A DNA stretch of 64,000 bases from Ideonella aquatica (GTDB lineage Bacteria; Pseudomonadota; Gammaproteobacteria; Burkholderiales; Burkholderiaceae_C): NCBI RefSeq assembly GCF_018069755.1, contig NZ_JAGQDE010000012.1, positions 1 to 64,000 of the forward strand, given 5' to 3'. Below are positions 1 through 7,376 of the stretch, in pieces. The notes under the pieces are model-generated. The model searched no databases, had not been told where the DNA came from, and saw only the letters and a program-made list of their open reading frames with translations. The first letter of the stretch is position 1, and each line of letters starts with the position of its first letter. Both the position numbers and the translations under genes were made by a program.

Positions 1-1289
1 GGTCCGACGGGGCCGGGCGGGCGCGCTGCCGGCGCGGCCGCGGCGGGCGGGGCGCGGCGCGGGTCAAGGCGGCCGATGACCAGGCGGCCCGGCGCGGCCT
101 CGGCGTCCAGGCCGAAGGGCTGCAGCCGGCTGCGCAGGCCGTCGATCTCGGCCGGCGTCCAGCCGGCGCTGGCCAGCGTCAGGCTGCCGGGTTCGAACTT
201 GATCGAGTCGGCCGGGCCGCGCGACGGCGGCCAGGCGGCGTCCACCGCCTGCAGCATCGGCTCCAGGTCGGTCTCGCCGGGGCGGCCGGCGCTGGCGCGC
301 AGCAGCTCGATTTCCTTTTGCATCTGCACGCCGGGATCGATCACGGCGCGCACATGCGGGAAGCTGCCCTGCAGCAGCGAGGCCATCGCGGCCTTCTGAC
401 GGGTCAGCGCCTGGCGCTGCTGCCAGGCCCAGGCGTTCAGACCCAGCAGTTGCACGGCGACCAGGGCCACCAGGCCCCAGCGCACCGGACGCCAGGCGCG
501 CTCGCTGCGGAAACGCCGCCAACCATCGCGCAGCAGGCGGCTGCCGCGGTGCTGGGGCGCCAGGTCGAACTGGCGCAGATTGCCGTCCCAGGCGACGGCG
601 GCCAGGGTCAGATCGGTGGCCGAGCGGGCGGCCACGGTTTCGGCGTCGAGGTGGGCCAGCGGCTGGGCACTGTCGCCCGCGGCGCTCCAGCGCACCGAGG
701 CGCCGGCGCTGCGGCCGGCCACCCAGGCACGGGCGCCGCCGCCATGCAGCGGCAGGCAGGCCAGGCCGTCGGGGTCGCGCCAGGCCAGGGTCTGGCCGCC
801 CGGCTGGGCCGGGGCGTAGGCGTGGCCGGCCGGCTCGCCGTTGGGCGCCCAGGCCGGCACCACGCGGTCTACGGTGGCGCCGCCGGTTTCCAGCGCCGCC
901 AACTGGCCGCGCAGCCAGCCGCGGTGGGTGACCGCCACCCAGCCGGGCTCACCGGCCTTCCAGCCGGGCGCCAGCGCCAGGTGCAGGTCGGCCTCGTCCT
1001 CGAGCAGTGATTCTTCGAGCAGGCCGGCCAGCGCCGCGCGCAGGCGGGCCGCCGGGGCCTTGGGGATGGGCAGGCGGTGCCAGGACAGCGCTTCAGGCGG
1101 CAGCACCGCCACCACACTGCCGGCACGCGGCAGCCGGGCCACGGGATCGCGTCCCTGGCGGGTGAGCTGCCGGGCATCGCTGGCCAGCACCCAGTCCCAC
1201 TCGGGGTCGGCGCCGTCGGTGGGCGCCGACGCAGGGGCCTGCACGGACAGCCGGGGCGGGGCCGGCAAGAGGACGATCAGAATGGACAT
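1..1289 (-). CDS. gspL: Type II secretion protein GspL (C-terminus cut off)
   Basis: GspL is the inner-membrane platform component that couples the secretion ATPase GspE to the rest of the type II secretion system. Reading from ATG at 1289, about 429 codons stay open to the window edge. The N-terminal two thirds form the cytoplasmic actin-like domain. One hydrophobic segment lies around residues 265-285 (RWGLVALVAVQLLGLNAW), followed by a short periplasmic part. The visible 3' end is Pro/Ala-rich and no stop is seen, so the gene continues beyond position 1. It follows gspK after a gap of about 124 bp in the gspG-H-I-J-K-L order. The identification rests on position and architecture; sequence conservation in this family is weak. 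Confidence 0.85.
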   Translation of the reverse strand, partial: MSILIVLLPAPPRLSVQAPASAPTDGADPEWDWVLASDARQLTRQGRDPVARLPRAGSVVAVLPPEALSWHRLPIPKAPAARLRAALAGLLEESLLEDEADLHLALAPGWKAGEPGWVAVTHRGWLRGQLAALETGGATVDRVVPAWAPNGEPAGHAYAPAQPGGQTLAWRDPDGLACLPLHGGGARAWVAGRSAGASVRWSAAGDSAQPLAHLDAETVAARSATDLTLAAVAWDGNLRQFDLAPQHRGSRLLRDGWRRFRSERAWRPVRWGLVALVAVQLLGLNAWAWQQRQALTRQKAAMASLLQGSFPHVRAVIDPGVQMQKEIELLRASAGRPGETDLEPMLQAVDAAWPPSRGPADSIKFEPGSLTLASAGWTPAEIDGLRSRLQPFGLDAEAAPGRLVIGRLDPRRAPPAAAAPAARPPGPVG

Positions 1290-1413
1290 GGAGGGAATTC
1301 GGGGCCGCGAGGCGCAGGGTACGTCGGAGCGCAGCCCCGGGCCGCACCCTGACCAGCTTTGTACCGCATTATGGTGTCGCCCCGGTGGGTGGCATCGCTC
1401 GCACGGGGGACGG

Positions 1414-2388
1414 TCATGATTCTGGGGGGAGGGTCTCGCGGCGCATCACGACCACATCCTGGCCGCGCCGCATCACCAGGCTGCGTTCGCGCAGCACGAA
1501 GCTGTCATAGCGCAGCTCGCCCAGCACCTCGAAGTACTGCGAGTTGACGCCCAGCAGCTTGTCGGAGAGTTGCATGCGCTCAGGCAGCAGCTTCTTGGCG
1601 TCGGCCAGGGAGGCGAAGCCGCCGCTCAGGCGGGCCCGCAGCAGGCGCTCGGCGGTGGCGCGGTCCAGGCCCTCGACGGCGGCCATCAGCACCTCGGGCG
1701 GGGCGGTGTTGAGGTTGATCCTGCTGGACGCGGGCAAGATCGCGACAAAGGGCTCCAGCCGGCGGATGGTCTCACTGTCCAGGCCCAGCCAGGCCAGTTG
1801 CTCCATGCGCATCGGCGTCAGCGGCGAGCCGGGGGCGACGCGCTCGGAATCGTCGATCTGGTCCTCGGCCAGCGAGGCACCGTTCATGCCGTCGGCGATG
1901 CGCGTGGCCACCTCGCGCGGCAGGCCCAGGGTGTCGCACAGGCGCTGCATCAGCTGCAGCTGCAGGTCGGCGTCCTCTTTTTCGTCCTGCACCAGGTTGC
2001 GCAGGTTGTAGCGCGACTGGGCGTCGGTGATGCGGCCGGTCAGGAAGGCGTCCAGGCCGCTGCTGTCTGCGCTGTTGTTGCGGTCGGCCGCCAGGAACTC
2101 GGACAGGCGCACGTCCTGCAGCGGTGTGGCCCAGACCTCGTCGAGCGAGTCGATGTTGCGGTGCTTGGTGTCCTGCAGGTCGGTGCGCAGGATCAGCCGC
2201 GCCCAGTCGACGGCGCCCTGCACCAGCCAGCTGGCCTGGCTGCGCGCGCGCTCGGCGCCCTCGACCTCGATGGCCTGCCACTGTTGCCAGACCATGCCGG
2301 CGGTCAGCGTGGCCACCAGCGTGACGATCAGCATGGCCAGCAGCAGCGCGGCGCCGCGCTGGGTGGAGCGCAGGAGGGCACGTGTCAT
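1414..2388 (-). CDS. gspK: Minor pseudopilin GspK
   Basis: GspK caps the tip of the type II secretion pseudopilus together with GspI and GspJ. The 324-residue product begins with a short basic leader and the prepilin-like segment RGAALLLAMLIVTLVATLTAG. As is usual for GspK, it lacks the glutamate at mature position 5 that other pseudopilins carry. The long periplasmic domain contains the INLNTAPPEVLMA and AERLLRARLSGGF motifs typical of the helix-hairpin-helix-like GspK fold. Its ATG overlaps the gspJ stop by 4 bp (ATGA), which indicates translational coupling. Confidence 0.93.
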   Translation of the reverse strand: MTRALLRSTQRGAALLLAMLIVTLVATLTAGMVWQQWQAIEVEGAERARSQASWLVQGAVDWARLILRTDLQDTKHRNIDSLDEVWATPLQDVRLSEFLAADRNNSADSSGLDAFLTGRITDAQSRYNLRNLVQDEKEDADLQLQLMQRLCDTLGLPREVATRIADGMNGASLAEDQIDDSERVAPGSPLTPMRMEQLAWLGLDSETIRRLEPFVAILPASSRINLNTAPPEVLMAAVEGLDRATAERLLRARLSGGFASLADAKKLLPERMQLSDKLLGVNSQYFEVLGELRYDSFVLRERSLVMRRGQDVVVMRRETLPPES

Positions 2389-3023
2389 GGACGCAGCACG
2401 ATGTCGCGGGTGAGCGGGCCGGGCGGCATCTGCAGCAGCAGGCGCACGCCGCGGGGCAGCAGTTCGCGGTCGAAGTCGGGCGGCGGGTCGTTGTCGCCCT
2501 GCTTGACGGGCGGCACCGGCGCGGTGTCACCGGTGGATTGGGCGTTGGACCAGTTGTTGTCGGTCAGGCGCCAGTAGTAGACCTGCCAACTGTCGACATC
2601 GCCCAGCATGCGCAGCGCGTCGCCGCTGATCGCGCTCCACTGCTGGCCGCGGATCCACCAGTCCTGCATGTCGCGCACCCGCGTCACCGGCGGCGAGGCC
2701 CAGCGCCACAGCTGGCGGTCCTGCAGCGTCCAGACCACGAACTGCAGGCCCTCGGGCGTGCGGCGCGTCAGGCGCAGCGCGGCGCCGTCAAAGCGCAGCG
2801 AGGGCGCCGCGGCGCTGTCCTGGATCTGGTTCAGGTCCTGCTCCCACTGGGCCAGCACATTGCTCAGACGCAGCACCTGCGCACTGGCCTGCTGCGCGCC
2901 CTCGCGGCTGCGCGCCAGCGCGTCGATGCCCTGCCAGGCCATCCCGGCCAGCACCGCCATGACGAACAGCGCCACCAGCACCTCGACCAGCGTGAATCCG
3001 CGCGATGAGCTGGACGGTGCCAC
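2385..3023 (-). CDS. gspJ: Minor pseudopilin GspJ
   Basis: GspJ is a minor pseudopilin of the secretion pseudopilus tip complex. The 212-residue protein starts at GTG 3023 and shows the type IV prepilin signature SRG|FTLVEVLVALFVMAVLAGMAW within the first 35 residues: a cleavage site after Gly, then Glu at mature position 5. The periplasmic part has the expected length for GspJ, including the conserved QWEQDLNQI and VWTLQDRQLWRW stretches. The stop of gspI lies directly at the start, and the gspK start overlaps the end. The GTG start is preferred because no ATG lies upstream of the leader in this frame. Confidence 0.92.
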   Translation of the reverse strand: MAPSSSSRGFTLVEVLVALFVMAVLAGMAWQGIDALARSREGAQQASAQVLRLSNVLAQWEQDLNQIQDSAAAPSLRFDGAALRLTRRTPEGLQFVVWTLQDRQLWRWASPPVTRVRDMQDWWIRGQQWSAISGDALRMLGDVDSWQVYYWRLTDNNWSNAQSTGDTAPVPPVKQGDNDPPPDFDRELLPRGVRLLLQMPPGPLTRDIVLRP

Positions 3024-3024
3024 G

Positions 3025-3381
3025 TCAGTACCTCGGGATGATCACTGACAGCCGCACCAGCGGCTGGCCCTGGTCGTCGGCCACGCCCAGGTCGACGATG
3101 CGAAAACTCGGGTTGAACGAGGCCCGCACCTGCTGCTTGAGCTGGAAGCGCCGGCCCATCAGCGTGCACTCGTCGTCGACCTGGCCGACGTCGGGGAACA
3201 GCTTGGTCAGGCGCATCGTCGACAGGCGGTTCTCGGCGCACCACTGCGCCATCATCACGTCGCCCAGGCGCTGCGAGTTGTCGAGCAGGGCACCCCCGGC
3301 GCGGCTGCCAGCGGCCAGCGCGATGGCGACGATGGCCACCGCCACCAGCACCTCAACCAGCGTGAAGCCGCGACTGCGCAT
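3025..3381 (-). CDS. gspI: Minor pseudopilin GspI
   Basis: GspI is a minor pseudopilin that starts assembly of the secretion pseudopilus tip. The open frame extends further upstream, but the start is placed at ATG 3381 because MRSRGFTLVEVLVAVAIVAIALA then gives a normal short prepilin leader (cleavage after Gly5). The product is 118 residues, the usual size for GspI, and ends with a beta-rich domain containing CAENRLSTMRL, a conserved GspI stretch. It lies 4 nt after the gspH stop and immediately before gspJ. Confidence 0.92.
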   Translation of the reverse strand: MRSRGFTLVEVLVAVAIVAIALAAGSRAGGALLDNSQRLGDVMMAQWCAENRLSTMRLTKLFPDVGQVDDECTLMGRRFQLKQQVRASFNPSFRIVDLGVADDQGQPLVRLSVIIPRY

Positions 3382-3385
3382 GGCC

Positions 3386-3865
3386 TCAGCGCGCCGCCAG
3401 GGCGCCGCTCTCGAGCACGGCGAAGGGTGCCAGGCCGTCGGTGGCCAGCACCACCTGCCGGTCCTCCAGGCGCAGTGCCACACGCTGCGCGCCGATCACC
3501 GGCTCGGGACCCAGGCGCAGCAGCGGCGCGCCGATCACCTCGGCGCGGGTGCGCGCATCCAGCCACTGGGTGGGCAGGCCGGCGCGCTCGCCCAGGCCGG
3601 TGAACGCAAAGCCGTCGCCTTCCTCGCGCACCGGCAGCCAGTTCACCGGCTGCCCGGTGGCGCGCGAGCGGGCGCGGGCGGCCTCGAACAGCGCCGACAG
3701 GCGGGCCGCCTCTTCCTCGAGGCGGCTGGCATTGGCGTCGCGCAGCGCCAGCACCGCCACGCCCGTGGCCACCGCGATCAGCGCGACGACGATCATCAGC
3801 TCCAGCAGCGTGAAGCCGCTGGTGCTGCGGCGCTGCAGCCGGGGCGGCTTACTGCCAGGAGCCAA
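3386..3865 (-). CDS. gspH: Minor pseudopilin GspH
   Basis: GspH is a minor pseudopilin linking the tip complex to the GspG filament. The prepilin motif SG|FTLLELMIVVALIAVATGVAVL identifies the family. Start choice is uncertain. An ATG at 3922 would give an unusually long 35-residue leader and overlap gspG by 74 bp. A TTG at 3865 has AAGGA 8 nt upstream and gives an 18-residue leader, so it is preferred. The product is about 159 residues with a beta-rich domain. The gene overlaps the end of gspG by about 17 bp with the TTG start. Confidence 0.85.
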   Translation of the reverse strand: MAPGSKPPRLQRRSTSGFTLLELMIVVALIAVATGVAVLALRDANASRLEEEAARLSALFEAARARSRATGQPVNWLPVREEGDGFAFTGLGERAGLPTQWLDARTRAEVIGAPLLRLGPEPVIGAQRVALRLEDRQVVLATDGLAPFAVLESGALAAR

Positions 3866-4289
3866 TATCGGCGTCCTTGCCTTCGCCGCCGGGCTGGCCG
3901 TCGGCGCCCAGCGTGAAGACATCGATCTCGCCCTTCACGCCGGGGTTGGCGTACTGGTAGGGGCGGCCCCAGGGATCGGCCGGCAACTTCTCGACGTACT
4001 TCTTCCAGTTGGCCGGCGCCGGGCCGGCGGTGGGCCGCGCCACCAGGGCCTCCAGGCCCTGCTCGGCGGTGGGGTAGCGCTGGTTGTCAAGCTTGTACAG
4101 CTTGAGCGCCTGCATGAGGTTGCCGACGTCGGTGCGTGCCGCGGTGACACGGGCGTCATCGGCGCGGTCGAGGATGTTGGGCACCACCAGCGCGGCGAGC
4201 ACACCGATGATGACCAGCACCACCATCAGCTCGATCAGGGTGAAACCGCGCTGGACCAGGCGGCGGGCGTTGAACAGGGGGTGCTTCAT
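3849..4289 (-). CDS. gspG: Major pseudopilin GspG
   Basis: GspG polymerises into the type II secretion pseudopilus that pushes folded substrates through the GspD channel. The 146-residue protein has the classic signature RG|FTLIELMVVLVIIGVLAALVVPNI (residues about 14-38). It also has the conserved GspG features DALKLYKLDNQRYPTAEQGLEALV and DPWGRPYQYANPG, and an Asp-rich end (GKDADIGSW) fitting the calcium-binding loop. It is the first gene of the gspG-H-I-J-K-L run. A 45-bp gap separates it from the divergent gspC, so both promoters must sit there or further upstream inside the coding region. Confidence 0.97.
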   Translation of the reverse strand: MKHPLFNARRLVQRGFTLIELMVVLVIIGVLAALVVPNILDRADDARVTAARTDVGNLMQALKLYKLDNQRYPTAEQGLEALVARPTAGPAPANWKKYVEKLPADPWGRPYQYANPGVKGEIDVFTLGADGQPGGEGKDADIGSWQ

Positions 4290-4334
4290 GGGCGGAGGGC
4301 TCGTGCTGCGGGATCGCTGGATGATAATCGTCGG

Positions 4335-4970
4335 ATGCGGACGCGATTGTTAAGCCTTGCCGTCTGGGCGCTGGTGGCCCTGGCCGCCACGTTCTGGGGA
4401 TTGAAGCTGGGCGCCGGCGGACCGGCCCTGCCCGCGCACGCCCAGGCGCCGGTGCGCGGCCTGCCCGGTGGCGGCGATCTGCACCGCCTGCTGGGCAGCA
4501 GCGCGGTGGCGGCGGCTGACGAGGAAGAAGACGAGGTTTCCGGCGACGACTCCATGCAACTGCTGGGCGTGGTGGCGCCGCGCGGTGCCGAGCATTCGCC
4601 GCAGGGCGTGGCACTGATCTCGGTGGGCGGTCAGCCGGCCAAGGCCTTCCGCACCGGCGCCGCGGTCACCGAGGACCTGGTGCTGCTGGCCGTGGGGCGG
4701 CGCACGGCGTCGCTGGGGCCGCGCGGCGGCCCGGCCGACACCGAATTGCGCCTGCCCGAGCCGGTGCGCAGCAGCGCGCCGGCGGTGGCCGGCGGCTTCC
4801 AGCCGCGGCCCATGCCGGGGCAGCCGGGCGCCGTGCTGCAGCCCGGTGGCGTGGTCCAGCCCGGCGCGGCCATCCGACCGATGGGTCAGCCGGCCGAGCC
4901 CGGGCGCGTGGCGCAACCCGGCCGCGCCCCGGGGGCCAATGGCACGGACGACGACGAAGACGAGGAGTGA
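4335..4970 (+). CDS. gspC: GspC-like type II secretion protein, short form
   Basis: GspC connects the inner-membrane platform to the outer-membrane secretin GspD. The 211-residue product has one N-terminal membrane segment (LLSLAVWALVALAATFWGLKLG). Around residues 75-130 follows the homology-region domain, recognisable from LLGVVAPRG...GVALISVGGQPAKAFRTGAAV...LVLLAVGRRTASL. No PDZ or coiled-coil domain follows. Instead the last 80 residues are Pro/Gly/Gln-rich repeats (QPG-type) and end in an acidic tail of Asp and Glu. It is divergent from gspG. Such short proteins are often annotated as secretion protein N or C; the HR domain supports GspC. Confidence 0.82.
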   Translation: MRTRLLSLAVWALVALAATFWGLKLGAGGPALPAHAQAPVRGLPGGGDLHRLLGSSAVAAADEEEDEVSGDDSMQLLGVVAPRGAEHSPQGVALISVGGQPAKAFRTGAAVTEDLVLLAVGRRTASLGPRGGPADTELRLPEPVRSSAPAVAGGFQPRPMPGQPGAVLQPGGVVQPGAAIRPMGQPAEPGRVAQPGRAPGANGTDDDEDEE

Positions 4971-4992
4971 GCGCGCCTCGCGGCCGGCCGGC

Positions 4993-5682
4993 TCAGCGCG
5001 CGCAGCGCGACGGCAGCGGCGGCACCCAGTCCCAGCCGTAAGGCCCGTCGCGCAGCTGCAGCGCCAACGCCGGTGTGCCGCGGCAGCTCCATTGCAGACG
5101 GGCTGCGGCGCCGTCAGCGCGCCAGCCCACGAAGGCCAGGCGGCCGCCCGGCGAAGCCTCCTGCCGCAGCAGCACGCGCCAGCGTGATTCCACCCGTCCC
5201 AGCAGCACCACCACCGGCTGACCCTCGGCCAGCGTGCCGGTGCTGATCAAGAGCCGACCGCCAGGCGCAGGCCAGGCGGGGCCGGGCAGGGTCAGCGGTG
5301 GCGCGCCCTCGCCGGCCAGTCGGTAGGCCGGGGGCTGAGCCGGCGCAAACTCGACCAGCAGCTGCAGGCCGCTGTCGCCCAGCGGGCCCAGCCAGCGGGT
5401 GCCCGGCGAGCGTGCCACCTCGATCGGCGGACTCAGCTGGAGCTGGCCCGATTCGCGGCGGGCCAGCTCGGCATGGGCTTGCAGCGCGCGGTGTTCCAGG
5501 CGTTCGGCGCAGTCGGGGGTGAGGGGATCGGCGCAGCCCTCCAGCAGCGGATGGCCTGCGGCCTGCAGTGCGGTGCTGAGGCTGGCGCTGAACAGAACGA
5601 TCGCCACCGCCCGGCCCACGGCCGACCGCCAGCGCGCGGGGCGGCGGGTTGAGGAGCGGGGCAGGCGCAGCGTGGCCACCAC
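4993..5682 (-). CDS. Exported protein of unknown function
   Basis: I do not recognise this family. The 229-residue frame opens with GTG (5682, with another GTG just inside at 5679). A basic stretch is followed by a hydrophobic segment (AVAIVLFSASLSTALQAAG), which suggests a signal peptide or membrane anchor. The mature part contains four cysteines (GCADPLTPDCAE near the start, SCRG and SRCAR at the end) that could form disulphides in the periplasm. The middle is beta-rich and hydrophobic. It sits convergent with gspC and about 50 bp downstream of the patatin gene. Codon use matches the neighbours, so it is probably a real gene. Confidence 0.6.
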   Translation of the reverse strand: MVATLRLPRSSTRRPARWRSAVGRAVAIVLFSASLSTALQAAGHPLLEGCADPLTPDCAERLEHRALQAHAELARRESGQLQLSPPIEVARSPGTRWLGPLGDSGLQLLVEFAPAQPPAYRLAGEGAPPLTLPGPAWPAPGGRLLISTGTLAEGQPVVVLLGRVESRWRVLLRQEASPGGRLAFVGWRADGAAARLQWSCRGTPALALQLRDGPYGWDWVPPLPSRCAR

Positions 5683-5734
5683 ACCATGGTAGGCCCAGCC
5701 TGGGCCGCCCGCCAGCGCCTGTGGCGCAGCGGCC

Positions 5735-6598
5735 TCAGCCGCGGCGCGGGCGTGCCACGCCGCTGTCCAGGCGCTTGCGCAGCACCGGGATCAGCGGCTG
5801 GGCCGCCTCGTAGCCGGCCTGGATCATCTCGCGGCGGGCGCCGAAGTCGCTGCTGGCGAACTGGGCGGTGTCCGGGCGAACCACCAGGTCGGCCTGCAGC
5901 GCTTCCTGGTCGGCCAGTGCCCGGCCCATGATCTCGAAGGACTGCAGGATCACCTCGTAGAGGCCGCTGAGCTCCTGGCGCCGCGGGCGCGCCGCCACGT
6001 CCACCGCCAGCACCAGCTCGGCGCCCAGTTGGCGCGCGGCGCGCACCGGCAACGGCGAGACCAGGCCGCCGTCGACCAGCTCGCGCCCCTGCACCATCGG
6101 CGGCACGAAGACCCCGGGGATGCTGCACGAGGCGCGCACGGCGTCGGCCACCGGCCCCTGGCGCAGCAGCACCAGCTCGCCGCTGCGCAGGTCGGTGGTG
6201 ACCGCGGCGAAGCGGGTGCGCAGCTGCTCGATCTGGGCGCCGCGCAGGCGCTCGGCAACGATGCGCGCCAGCGCTTCGCCGGCCAGCATGCCGCGCCGGC
6301 CGGCGCTGGCGAAATCCGCCACATCGGCCTCGCGCACCTGCAGGGCGAAGGCCTCCATTTGCGCTGCGCTCCAGCCGGCGGCCAGGAAGGCGCCGACCAG
6401 CGCACCGGCGCTGGTGCCGACGACCAGATCGGCGGCGATGCCCGCCTGCTCCAGCGCGCGCGCCACGCCGATGTGGGCCAAGCCGCGCGCCGAGCCGCCC
6501 CCCAGGGCCAGGGCCAGCCGGGGCCGCGGCTGAGCGCTTGCCGGCAGCGCCAGCGCCAGCGCGCCCGCGCCCAGCAGCGCGCGTCGCGACGGGCTCAT
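5735..6598 (-). CDS. Patatin-like phospholipase, exported
   Basis: This is a serine acyl-hydrolase of the bacterial patatin/RssA type, expected to cleave acyl esters of phospholipids. The 287-residue product has an N-terminal signal (RRALLGAGALALALPASA), so it is probably periplasmic. It has the oxyanion loop GGGSARG (residues 33-39), the nucleophile elbow GTSAG with Ser63, and the catalytic Asp in DGGLVSPLP, giving the complete Ser-Asp dyad. The start at ATG 6598 overlaps the stop of the upstream OmpA-like gene (ATGA), indicating coupling. The physiological substrate is unknown; the pairing suggests an envelope role. Confidence 0.9.
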   Translation of the reverse strand: MSPSRRALLGAGALALALPASAQPRPRLALALGGGSARGLAHIGVARALEQAGIAADLVVGTSAGALVGAFLAAGWSAAQMEAFALQVREADVADFASAGRRGMLAGEALARIVAERLRGAQIEQLRTRFAAVTTDLRSGELVLLRQGPVADAVRASCSIPGVFVPPMVQGRELVDGGLVSPLPVRAARQLGAELVLAVDVAARPRRQELSGLYEVILQSFEIMGRALADQEALQADLVVRPDTAQFASSDFGARREMIQAGYEAAQPLIPVLRKRLDSGVARPRRG

Positions 6599-7206
6599 CG
6601 CGGCGCGGCGGCGTCTGCCGCCTGCACGCGGCCCTGCTCGATCAGGCCGCGCAAGCGCGCCCAGGCCGACTCGAAGGCGCCCGCAGGCTCGTTGGCGGTG
6701 AGTGTGGCGAGCTGTTCGCCCAGCACCACCAGCTCCACGCGGCGGTTCAGGCGCTTGCCGTCCTCGGTGCTGTTCGACGCCACCGGCCGGCGGAAAGAGA
6801 AACCTGCGGTGTCCAGGCGCGCGGCGGGCACGCCACGGCTGCTCAGCGCGTCGGCCACGGCGCGCGCACGCGCCAGCGAGAGCTGCTCGTTGAGGGGGGC
6901 GCTGCCATCGGTGTCGGTGTGGCCTTCCACGGCCACCCGCTTGTCGGTCTTGGTGAGCAGCAGCTGCGCCACGCGGTCCAGGAAGGGAGCGGCTTCGGCG
7001 GCCTGGAAGCTGGCTTGGCCCGACTCGAACAGCACGCTGCCGGGCAGCACGATCTGCACGCCGCGCTCGGTCTGGTCGACGGCCAGCACCGCGCCGCGAT
7101 AGGGCGTGTCGGGCGCTGGGGCCGGTGCGGCCGGTGGCGTGGACTGGCAGGCGGTCAGCAGCAGGCAGGCGCTGAGCGCGGACAGGGCAGGGCGAAGACG
7201 CGGCAT
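6595..7206 (-). CDS. OmpA-family peptidoglycan-binding lipoprotein
   Basis: The 203-residue protein starts at ATG 7206; a TTG at 7227 in frame is a weaker alternative. It carries a lipoprotein signal with lipobox LLTAC (Cys20), then a Pro/Ala linker. An OmpA C-terminal domain follows (residues about 50-165): VLFESGQASF, GHTDTDGSAPLNEQLSLARARAVADAL and NRRVELVV contain the residues that contact diaminopimelate in peptidoglycan. It is therefore likely an outer-membrane lipoprotein anchored to the cell wall. It is translationally coupled to the patatin-like lipase downstream. Confidence 0.9.
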   Translation of the reverse strand: MPRLRPALSALSACLLLTACQSTPPAAPAPAPDTPYRGAVLAVDQTERGVQIVLPGSVLFESGQASFQAAEAAPFLDRVAQLLLTKTDKRVAVEGHTDTDGSAPLNEQLSLARARAVADALSSRGVPAARLDTAGFSFRRPVASNSTEDGKRLNRRVELVVLGEQLATLTANEPAGAFESAWARLRGLIEQGRVQAADAAAPR

Positions 7207-7331
7207 TCGGCAGGCAGACGGCAGCAATGGACAGCCGCACTCTAGGCAGCCGCGTGCCCGCCCGCGCCACCCAGACGGGGCGGCGCGGGCAGCCTGTCAC
7301 GCAGGCGGCGGCCAGCGTCGGGGCGGGCCGA

Positions 7332-7357
7332 CGCCCGTGCCGATTTGTGCACGGGCG
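7332..7357 (-). terminator. GC-rich hairpin after the carboxypeptidase gene
   Basis: A perfect 9-bp inverted repeat (CGCCCGTGC, 8-nt loop, GCACGGGCG) begins 19 bp beyond the peptidase stop in the direction of transcription. No U-run follows, so it could be a Rho-assisted terminator or a 3' mRNA-stabilising structure. The rest of 7207-7376 shows no gene; the promoter of the OmpA-like gene must lie here. Confidence 0.4.
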
Positions 7358-7376
7358 GCGCCGGGCCGCCCAGGCC

